NCBI RefSeq assembly: GCF_001428435.1
Contig: NZ_LMSO01000007.1
Coordinates: forward strand, 124,001 to 188,000
DNA from: Arthrobacter sp. Soil782
Lineage (GTDB): Bacteria > Actinomycetota > Actinomycetes > Actinomycetales > Micrococcaceae
DNA: 64,000 nucleotides
Direction of reading: 5' to 3'
A program made the position numbers and the translations under genes. This document shows positions 58,212 to 64,000 of this stretch, piece by piece. The notes under the pieces were generated by a model. That model was not told the origin of the DNA, ran no database searches, and saw only the letters and a list, made by a program, of their open reading frames with translations. How positions within the stretch are numbered: the first letter of the stretch is position 1; every line of letters starts with the position of its first letter.

Positions 58212-59960
58212 TCACTCCAAAAGCTTGCCGGCGACGGAGTCGTCCGCGGTGGATTCAGCGAGAGCCCGGAAAGAACCGGGAGCCGGGGGCAGCGCTTCGA
58301 AGCTGACTCCCTCTGCCGGCGACCAGATGAAGTTCCCCTTCAGGGAGGGATCCATCGCAGGGAAATCCCCACGGTTATGGGCCCCACGGGTTTCGCGCCG
58401 TTCGAGCGCGCACTCCAGGGTGGCACGTGCGGCCAGCAGCGAGCCAAGCAGGTCGTAGGCATGGGCCAGGTCATCGAAGCCGGCGATGTCCGGATGTGCG
58501 GTGACGTTCTGAACACGCTCCTCCAGAGCCGCTAGCTTGTCCAGCCCTTCCTGGAGCCCCTGCTCGGTACGCACCACACCGGCATGCTCGGTCATCAGGT
58601 TGCGCAGCTCGCGCTGTAGGCGCCGTACTGACTCGGTGCCGTTCTCGCGCAACAGAGACTGCATCTCGGTGCGGGCCAGTCCGACGGCGGCCGGATGCCT
58701 GCTTATCTCGGTGCGGGAGCCCACGTACGCAGCGACATGCTCCCCGGTGATGCGCCCGTAGACAAGTAGCTCAATCAGTGAATTGCCACCCAACCGGTTG
58801 GCCCCATGTAGACCCGAGGAAGCCTCGCCGATTGCGAACAGCCCGTTCACTCCGGTGCTATGGTCCTCCGGTGCTACCCACACCCCGCCCATCGAGTAAT
58901 GGGCGGTGGGGGCGATTTCCATTTTGGTGGTGGTGATGTCCACCATCTGCAGGTCGATCAGGGTGCGGTAGACCCGCGGCAGCTTGTCCAGGATGGTCTC
59001 GCGCGGCAAGTGTGAGACGTCCAGATAGACGCCTCCCTTCTCGGTCCCGCGGCCCTCGGCAACCTCGGTGAATGCGGCAAGAGCCACCCGGTCCCGGGTG
59101 GAGAGTTCCATACGCGCGGGATCATAGCGTTCCATGAAACGTTCACCGAGAGCGTTCGTGAGGATACCGCCCTCTCCACGCGCGGCTTCGGAGACGAGGG
59201 TGCCGGCGGCGTCGTCGGGCTCCAGGAGGCCCGACGGGTGGAACTGAACAAGTTCCGCGTCGCGAATCCGGGCACCGGCCAGTGCTGCCAACCTGAAGGA
59301 GTCACCGGTGTTCTCGTCGCGGCGGGAGGAGGTATGCCGCCAAATTCGGGTGTGCCCACCTGCGGCCAGGATGACCGCGTCGGCGTGGATCTGCACGGGG
59401 GTGCCGTCCACGATGTCGAAGCCGTAGGCGCCGAAGATCGTGCCGTCGGCGACGAGCAGGCGGGTGATGTAGACCGTGTCGATGATCGGCACGTTCAACT
59501 CTGCCGCCCGGCGCATCAGGGTGCGCTGGATTTCAAGACCGGTGTAGTCCCCGGCGTAGGCGGTACGGCGGTACTTATGGGCACCGAAGAAGCGCTGCGA
59601 GATCCGTCCGTCTTCCTCCCGGGCGAACGGCATCCCCCACTGTTCGAGGTCCGCAATGCCGCGGGCCGCATTGCGCGCGACGGTCTCTACGATGCTCGGG
59701 TCGGCCAGGAAGTAAGACTCGCGCAGGGTATCGGCGGCGTGCTGCTGCCAGCTGTCCTCGGGGTCCATAGTGGCCAGAGCGGCGTTGATCCCGCCAGCCG
59801 CCAGAGTGGTGTGCGCATCATGCTTGCGGCGCTTGCCCACCGCCAGCACCTGCACCCCACGCTGAGCGAGTTCGATCGACGCGCGCAACCCGGCGCCCCC
59901 GGTGCCGATGACCAGCACGGACGTGGACATGAGACGTTCGGAAGTGTGGTGGAGATTCAT
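58212..59960 (-). CDS. Stand-alone SdhA/FrdA-like FAD-binding flavoprotein
   Basis: 582 residues from the ATG at 59960. Dinucleotide site GTGGAG at 20-25; HTTLAAGGINAAL with His50 at the position where SdhA and FrdA attach FAD covalently, a residue lacking in L-aspartate oxidase. Catalytic residues of fumarate reductases are kept: QFHPSGL, EAARGEGGIL (Arg), HYSMGG (His) and NRLGGNSLIE (Arg). A helical C-terminal domain follows at about 440-560. No iron-sulfur or membrane subunit is adjacent. Divergent from a LysR gene that probably controls it. TAACGT lies 7 bases upstream of the chosen ATG; ATGs at 60020 and 59930 are alternatives. Confidence 0.85.
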   Translation of the reverse strand: MNLHHTSERLMSTSVLVIGTGGAGLRASIELAQRGVQVLAVGKRRKHDAHTTLAAGGINAALATMDPEDSWQQHAADTLRESYFLADPSIVETVARNAARGIADLEQWGMPFAREEDGRISQRFFGAHKYRRTAYAGDYTGLEIQRTLMRRAAELNVPIIDTVYITRLLVADGTIFGAYGFDIVDGTPVQIHADAVILAAGGHTRIWRHTSSRRDENTGDSFRLAALAGARIRDAELVQFHPSGLLEPDDAAGTLVSEAARGEGGILTNALGERFMERYDPARMELSTRDRVALAAFTEVAEGRGTEKGGVYLDVSHLPRETILDKLPRVYRTLIDLQMVDITTTKMEIAPTAHYSMGGVWVAPEDHSTGVNGLFAIGEASSGLHGANRLGGNSLIELLVYGRITGEHVAAYVGSRTEISRHPAAVGLARTEMQSLLRENGTESVRRLQRELRNLMTEHAGVVRTEQGLQEGLDKLAALEERVQNVTAHPDIAGFDDLAHAYDLLGSLLAARATLECALERRETRGAHNRGDFPAMDPSLKGNFIWSPAEGVSFEALPPAPGSFRALAESTADDSVAGKLLE

Positions 59961-59967
59961 ACCCACA

Positions 59968-59997
59968 ACGTTAGGTTTGTCTTCGTTATGTCTCCAA
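59968..59997 (-). promoter_or_regulatory. Candidate promoter of the flavoprotein gene
   Basis: On the minus strand TTGGAG (59997-59992), 18 bases, TAACGT (59973-59968), then 7 bases to the ATG. Supports the 59960 start as leaderless. Confidence 0.5.
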
Positions 59998-60013
59998 TGA
60001 ATTATTCGATTCA
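59998..60013. promoter_or_regulatory. Candidate LysR operator, TGAAT-N6-ATTCA
   Basis: A perfect 5-base inverted repeat lying exactly between the two divergent promoters, next to the flavoprotein -35 and within the expected -35 region of the lysR gene. Fits the dyad geometry of LysR-type binding sites. Confidence 0.5.
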
Positions 60014-60025
60014 ATATCATGCGTT

Positions 60026-60031
60026 TACGCT
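60026..60031 (+). promoter_or_regulatory. Candidate -10 hexamer of the lysR gene
   Basis: TACGCT, followed immediately by ATGATGATG; the third ATG (60038) is 6 bases away and would be the leaderless start. Confidence 0.4.
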
Positions 60032-60982
60032 ATGATGATGAAGTTAGACCAGTTGCGCTCCTTCGAAGCGGTAGCTCGGGTGGGGCATTTCACACGCGCG
60101 GCCGAGGAGCTGTATCTCGCCCAGCCGTCCCTGAGCCGTCAGATCGCGTCGCTTGAGGCCGATCTTGGCGCCGAGCTGTTCCACCGGGGCTCGTCACGAG
60201 CAACGCTGACGAATGCGGGCGAGGTATTGCTGCCCATCGCCAGGCGCATGCTCGGCGACGCGCAGACCGCTCGCGAGAAGATGGACGAACTGTCAGGATT
60301 ACGCCGCGGTCGAGTTCGGCTCGGTGCCCCACCGACTCTGTGCGTCTCGCTGGTCGCTGATGTGTTGGCCGCCTTTCGCAGTGCGCATCCCGGGGTGGAA
60401 TTGCACATCACGGAGGGCGGCTCGCGTTTCCTGGTGGAGGCCCTCCACGAAGGTGCACTGGATCTGGCCCTGGTGGTCACCCGCGCAGTGAACCCGACGG
60501 TTCCTGGCACCGAATTGATTCCACTGCTCACAGAAGAGCTTGTGGTCGTCTCCGCCGCCGGATCGGCGATGCCGGAAGAGCTCACATTGAAAGAGCTGGC
60601 TCACATCCCTCAGGTGGCGTTCAACCGCAGTTACGACCTGCGGGTCGCCACCGATGCTGCGTTCTCCGCCGCGGGTCTGGAACCGGTGGTGGCCGTCGAG
60701 GGCGCCGAAATGGACGCAGTGCTGCGGTTTGTTGAAAGAGGGCTCGGCGTGGCCGTGGTGCCGGCGATGGTGGTCAATGACCGCCCCGGACTGCGGAGCG
60801 CTCGCTTGGCGAGTCCTTCGCTGACGCGGACCGTCAACTTGGCCCGGCGCAACGACGTCGGACCCTCGGCCGCTGCTGCTGCCATGCAGCAGCTCGTCTT
60901 TGACATCGTGGACCGACTTGCGGCGCCGGGCACCGACCTGGCGCGTCTGGTTACGCCAGCTCCACGGGACTCAGAGAATTAG
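60032..60982 (+). CDS. LysR-family regulator divergent from the flavoprotein
   Basis: 316 residues (314 if the third of three consecutive ATG codons is used). N-terminal helix-turn-helix FTRAAEELYLAQPSLSRQIASLEADLGAELF at about 20-50, then a substrate-binding domain about 90-300. LysR regulators typically control the divergent gene and themselves through one shared site, here the inverted repeat at 59998-60013. The effector would be expected to be a dicarboxylate or other substrate of the flavoprotein. Confidence 0.92.
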   Translation: MMMKLDQLRSFEAVARVGHFTRAAEELYLAQPSLSRQIASLEADLGAELFHRGSSRATLTNAGEVLLPIARRMLGDAQTAREKMDELSGLRRGRVRLGAPPTLCVSLVADVLAAFRSAHPGVELHITEGGSRFLVEALHEGALDLALVVTRAVNPTVPGTELIPLLTEELVVVSAAGSAMPEELTLKELAHIPQVAFNRSYDLRVATDAAFSAAGLEPVVAVEGAEMDAVLRFVERGLGVAVVPAMVVNDRPGLRSARLASPSLTRTVNLARRNDVGPSAAAAAMQQLVFDIVDRLAAPGTDLARLVTPAPRDSEN

Positions 60983-61018
60983 ATCACCCCATGACTGCTG
61001 GACATGTCCGGTGTTTGC

Positions 61019-61450
61019 TCACTCGGATATCGGCGCCCGTTGTCTGTTGCCTACGGCTTCGATTGCTGCGGCGATGCCAAGCAACACGGCTGTACCGAAA
61101 GTAGTACCGAAGGCGACAAGTATCGCCCCGACCGCCCACAGGCCGCCCGAATCTATGGCAGAGGCAGTGCTGATCCATGCAAGCGTGAAGGAAGCAGGAA
61201 GTACCAGCAGAGCAACGATGAAATGCAAGAGCCGGTAGGCGAGCCCTATCACCACGATGCCGCACAGAAGCGCCGCCACTCCCTGCCATACTTCATACGG
61301 TCCAGTCAGTTCACCCGTGGCGGCGTCGTACTGGTACTCGGTATCCCAGGCGAACCAGCCGAACCAGAGCGCTGCTGACAGGAGGGCAATCAGGACGACG
61401 GCCGACCATTGCTCAAACGGCCGCCGGTCGCGGTTTCGGGTCAGGCGCAT
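61019..61450 (-). CDS. Small membrane protein, unknown function
   Basis: 143 residues with four predicted transmembrane helices (about 15-32, 56-74, 76-94, 105-130) and a polar loop after the first (AWDTEYQYDAATGELTG). No family recognised. TAGAGT and AAAGG both lie just before the ATG. It follows the 92-residue membrane protein by 3 bases on the same strand, so the two and the DinB gene probably form one transcript. Confidence 0.7.
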   Translation of the reverse strand: MRLTRNRDRRPFEQWSAVVLIALLSAALWFGWFAWDTEYQYDAATGELTGPYEVWQGVAALLCGIVVIGLAYRLLHFIVALLVLPASFTLAWISTASAIDSGGLWAVGAILVAFGTTFGTAVLLGIAAAIEAVGNRQRAPISE

Positions 61451-61453
61451 CCT

Positions 61454-61732
61454 TTACTCTAAATCCGAGTATCGGTTGAGCCGACAAGCTGTACTTCGCC
61501 GTTCCCGTGTTCTCCTGAGCTGATTGTCACTACCGCCGGATGAGTTCCTGAGGACAGCAGTAGCGATCTGTATGCCGAACGCTACGGTGACCAGTGTTAT
61601 CAGGAGCGCCACCCATGCGGATGGGGAAGTCTGCGAGAAGTATCCGACTATAAGCATCAGAACAAGGCTCCCTATCAGCGGTTCTGTCCTGACATTCCTG
61701 ACTCGTCCCTGGTTTTTTCTGGCCCTAACCAA
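61454..61732 (-). CDS. Small two-helix membrane protein, unknown function
   Basis: 92 residues: basic N-terminus, helices at about 18-34 and 38-60, then a basic polar tail. Start overlaps the end of the DinB gene by 8 bases and its stop is 3 bases before the next gene. No family recognised; accepted on hydrophobic pattern and tight spacing. Confidence 0.6.
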   Translation of the reverse strand: MVRARKNQGRVRNVRTEPLIGSLVLMLIVGYFSQTSPSAWVALLITLVTVAFGIQIATAVLRNSSGGSDNQLRRTRERRSTACRLNRYSDLE

Positions 61733-62456
61733 TACGGGCGAGATCCCGTCTGATGTAGCGGAGGTGTGCCCACTCCTCCTCGAGGATCACGCGAATGCAG
61801 TCGCCGACGGTCGGACGCCAGTCGCCGCCGCCCCATGGGTTCTCGCGTTGCTCTGCGAGAAGATCCGCAGTCACCGTGGCCAGAAAATCGGTGACCTGCC
61901 GTTGTCGCTGTGCCCGAACAGCGAGGATCTCCTCGTACGCCGGCGCTTCCACCCGGAAGATCGACATGTCGAAACCCATCTCGCGGGCACCGGTGAAGAT
62001 CAGCCCGATCTCGTGGAACGGCTGCTCCTTCCGCAGGATCCCGCCGCCGAGCCAAGCGTCGGTCGCCAGAATGAGGTGCCTCAGGGTTTGGGCCAGAGAC
62101 CATTCCTCCGCTACCTGTCTGTCCACCAGGTCCGTCGGCGTGCCCTCCACAGTCTCCTGCCACGCGGACTGCACCGCGAGCCACCCCTCCCGCAGGCCTT
62201 CGGGCGTCTGCGCCTTCTGCAGTTCGCGGCCAGGGAAATGCCGGTTGAGCTCGGCATCCACAAGCGGCACCACGTCGACCCCGTTGACGAAAAGACTGCC
62301 GAAGAACAGGTCGTGGCTGTCGATGTCGAGTCCGTCCACGTCGACGCCGCGCATCGACACGCCGCTGACATCAGAGAATCGCAGGGTGGCGCCTTTGAAA
62401 CTTGCCCTGACGAAGGTTGCGCCTTCGAATTCCTTCGTGCCGTTGTATGTCCTCAT
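61725..62456 (-). CDS. DinB-like four-helix protein with N-terminal pentapeptide-type repeats
   Basis: 243 residues from the ATG at 62456 (GGAGA 10 bases upstream; the ATG at 62465 is too close to it). The first 45 residues show pentapeptide rhythm (FEGATFVRASFKGATLRFSDVSGVSMRGVDVDG). The rest is a DinB/YfiT-type helical bundle: WSLAQTLRHLILATDAWLGG carries the first His, and VILEEEWAHLRYIRRDL the late metal-site His. Members are metal-dependent thiol-S-transferases in some cases, for example with mycothiol. Role here unknown. Confidence 0.8.
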   Translation of the reverse strand: MRTYNGTKEFEGATFVRASFKGATLRFSDVSGVSMRGVDVDGLDIDSHDLFFGSLFVNGVDVVPLVDAELNRHFPGRELQKAQTPEGLREGWLAVQSAWQETVEGTPTDLVDRQVAEEWSLAQTLRHLILATDAWLGGGILRKEQPFHEIGLIFTGAREMGFDMSIFRVEAPAYEEILAVRAQRQRQVTDFLATVTADLLAEQRENPWGGGDWRPTVGDCIRVILEEEWAHLRYIRRDLARIG

Positions 62457-62532
62457 GGCCCTCATTCTCCGGTGAAGGCGCGCTGAAAGCTACGGTAGAG
62501 GACGACTCTTTGCGGAAGGATTGTGTCCGTTC

Positions 62533-63300
62533 CTAGAACAACGGCCAGGGCACCGCGGGCATTTCACCGCTCGGAGCTGGGAACCGCCCGGACGAGCCCA
62601 TCCGGGTGCAACGCGCCGCGAGCGCAGCGATTTCGTCCGCGGACAGAAGGTCCGCGAGTTCATGGCCCAGCTCACCGTGCAGGGCTTCGATGAGGCGATC
62701 GACGCCGTCGAGCTCTTCGCGAGTCAGCGGATCACCCAACCAGCCCCACAACACCGTGCGCAGCTTATGCTCGCTATGGAACGTAAGCCCATGGTCCACG
62801 CCATGCCGATGGCCGTCTGCCATTGCAAGGATGTGGTCGCCCTTGCGGTCGGCGTTGTTGACCAGTACGTCGAACACCGCCATACGTCTCAGCGCGGGGG
62901 AGTCCTCGTGGATGAGAGCTACCATCGAGCCGTTCTCGTCCTGACCTTCGAGGACCTGCTTCCAGCCGGTCTCCGGCACATCCCCCGTGGCGACCAGATC
63001 CACGGCATTCTGGGAATGGTCCGTCTCCTGCCAGAGCTGGACCATTCCCTCACCCAATGGACCACCGCGCAGCCAGGTGCGAGGCACAACATTCCAGCCC
63101 AAGGTCTCCGAGACCAGGTAGGCGGCAATCTCCCGGTGGGCAAGGGCGCCGTCGGGGAAATCCCAGAGCGGACGCTCGCCTGCTACCGGCTTGTAGATAA
63201 CTGCTGCATCGCCGATGCTGCCCAGGAAGGTAGCATTTGACGCCGTCGTGATGCGGCCGGTGAGGGTCAGCTCGGCGGTCAACAGGTCCGGCGTCGGCAT
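62533..63300 (-). CDS. SCO1664 family protein, PI3/PI4-kinase-like fold
   Basis: 255 residues from the ATG at 63300, overlapping the DUF3090 stop as ATGA. Kinase-like features: YKP with Lys37 in the position of the ATP-binding lysine, Asp144 and NNADRKGDHI (148-156) resembling the catalytic loop, and VDHGLTF (168-174) resembling the metal-binding DFG segment. It is a conserved actinobacterial family (Rv2133c/Rv2134c region) with no established reaction. Partner genes are DUF3090 and a histidine phosphatase. In mycobacteria mshC follows nearby; here a DinB-like gene does. Confidence 0.88.
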   Translation of the reverse strand: MPTPDLLTAELTLTGRITTASNATFLGSIGDAAVIYKPVAGERPLWDFPDGALAHREIAAYLVSETLGWNVVPRTWLRGGPLGEGMVQLWQETDHSQNAVDLVATGDVPETGWKQVLEGQDENGSMVALIHEDSPALRRMAVFDVLVNNADRKGDHILAMADGHRHGVDHGLTFHSEHKLRTVLWGWLGDPLTREELDGVDRLIEALHGELGHELADLLSADEIAALAARCTRMGSSGRFPAPSGEMPAVPWPLF

Positions 63301-63851
63301 CAGGCTTCGGGCAGGGCGCAGGTGTGACCGTCGGCGTCGATGGGCTGACCGCACAGCACGCAGATCGGACGCCCGGCACCTACGACCTCGCGGGTGCGCT
63401 TGGCGAAGGCGCGGGCGGTACCGACAGGCATGCTGACCCGCAGCACTTCGGACGCATCGGCGTCGTCGTCATCGGGGAAGGCTTCGTCTTCTCTCTCAGT
63501 GTCGCTGAGCGGGTACGCCTCGACGACAATCTGGGCTGTCGTCGGGTCCCACCCCAGACTCATGACGCCGGTGCGGAACTGTTCCTCGACCGCCTCAAGC
63601 TGCTCATTGTCGACGAGTTCGATGGGAGTGCTCGTGGGCACGCTGAAGGGGTTGCCCTCGAGGCTGATGAGCTGATCGAGGATCTCATCGATCTTTTCGG
63701 CGAGTTGCGCCGACTGCTGCTTCTCGAGGGCGATGCTGACGATCTGCTTTCCTGCACGTACCTGCAGGTAGAACGTGCGGGCCCCCGGAAGCCCGATGGT
63801 GCCGACGACGACGCGGTCAGGCCAGACAAACTCGTGAACAGTTGTGGGCAT
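63300..63851 (-). CDS. DUF3090 family protein with C-terminal zinc-binding motif
   Basis: 183 residues. Starts MPTTVHEFVWPDRVVVGTIG, the DUF3090 hallmark; beta-rich to about residue 75, acidic loop DDDDAD near 127-132, and a C-terminal zinc-ribbon-like set Cys164, Cys167, His176, Cys178 (CVLCGQP ... GHTC). Function unknown. TAAAAT lies 6 bases upstream of the ATG on the minus strand, so besides readthrough it may have its own leaderless promoter. Confidence 0.9.
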   Translation of the reverse strand: MPTTVHEFVWPDRVVVGTIGLPGARTFYLQVRAGKQIVSIALEKQQSAQLAEKIDEILDQLISLEGNPFSVPTSTPIELVDNEQLEAVEEQFRTGVMSLGWDPTTAQIVVEAYPLSDTEREDEAFPDDDDADASEVLRVSMPVGTARAFAKRTREVVGAGRPICVLCGQPIDADGHTCALPEA

Positions 63852-63857
63852 GTGGCT

Positions 63858-63863
63858 ATTTTA
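63858..63863 (-). promoter_or_regulatory. Candidate -10 hexamer of DUF3090
   Basis: TAAAAT on the minus strand, 6 bases before the ATG at 63851 and just beyond the stop of the upstream gene. No convincing -35. Confidence 0.42.
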
Positions 63864-63866
63864 GGC

Positions 63867-64000
63867 TCATCGGGCTGATGACGCCGTGTGTCCTGTGCCA
63901 CCGCCCACCGGCGCGTCGTCGGAAGTGACGCTGTTGGTGAGCCACGACAGATCCCCGGCGTCGGTATTGGTTGCATGAACGGTCGGTCGACTGGCTCCAT
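63867..64000 (-). CDS. Probable histidine phosphatase family protein, C-terminal end (partial)
   Basis: The last 43 codons of a gene entering from the right edge, ending in TGA at 63869-63867. The fragment contains NTDAGDLSWL and APVGGGTGH, similar to the C-terminal tail of the MSMEG/Rv2135c-type histidine phosphatases that precede DUF3090 in actinobacteria. The catalytic part is outside the window, so the call rests on frame, tail and position. Another frame (starting ATG at the edge) lacks such similarity. Confidence 0.55.
   Translation of the reverse strand, partial: GASRPTVHATNTDAGDLSWLTNSVTSDDAPVGGGTGHTASSAR

Noticed and set aside
58212..59960. L-aspartate oxidase (NadB) assignment for the flavoprotein
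   Set aside because: The His of the HT motif used for covalent FAD is present and the catalytic pattern is SdhA/FrdA-like; no nadA or nadC nearby.

Overview
The window is GC-rich actinobacterial chromosome and looks like Micrococcaceae (Arthrobacter or a close relative). Support comes from a fused cydDC gene, SepH, the DUF4193/DUF3093/dut/DUF3710/DUF3159/TrkA block, a class Ib nrdHIEF operon, an RNase E with a very long N-terminal extension, a SCO1664/DUF3090 pair, and many start codons placed for leaderless translation. Almost everything is ordinary core chromosome. I see no prophage, insertion sequence, CRISPR array or rRNA operon.

Layout. 1-4.5 kb: end of cytochrome bd oxidase (cydB), the fused CydDC exporter and a double-GNAT protein. 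4.5-14 kb: parC, a PatA-type protein acetyltransferase, DUF5998, a phosphodiesterase, thymidine kinase and sepH. 14-22 kb: DUF4193, DUF3093, dut, DUF3710, an OB-fold protein, DUF3159, two TrkA/RCK proteins, a divergent APC permease that closely resembles the potassium importer KimA, and a TRAM/RumA-like RNA methyltransferase. 22-34.4 kb: aconitase, dxs, a VKOR-family protein, RNase E/G, a TPP riboswitch ahead of a ThiD-TenA fusion, then rplU-rpmA. 34.5-42.2 kb: obgE, proB, proA, a histidine-rich membrane peptide, nadD, a tail-anchored coiled-coil protein, rsfS, a histidine phosphatase and tRNA-Ala(GGC). 42.2-53 kb: DUF2252, a MalY-type aminotransferase, a 5'-3' exonuclease, a DUF2183 phosphatase, a FUSC protein, metF-metE behind a structured leader, and a LysR regulator. 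53-57.5 kb: nrdHIEF with candidate NrdR boxes. 57.5-64 kb is more accessory: a lipoprotein, an SdhA/FrdA-like flavoprotein without partner subunits and divergent from its own LysR gene, two small membrane proteins, a pentapeptide-DinB protein, SCO1664, DUF3090 and the end of a probable histidine phosphatase.

How the genes work together. Nucleotide supply is covered by tdk, dut and nrdHIEF. ObgE, RsfS, L21, L27, RNase E and the RNA methyltransferase serve ribosome and RNA metabolism. KimA-like and the TrkA pair form a probable potassium locus. metF and metE carry out the last two steps of methionine synthesis. The most interesting leads are the SCO1664/DUF3090/phosphatase cassette, the KimA-like/RCK locus, the metFE leader RNA and the orphan flavoprotein with a palindromic candidate operator. 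Coordinates of start codons were chosen from ribosome binding sites, overlaps with the upstream gene, or a -10 hexamer about 6 bases upstream. GC statements are by eye.
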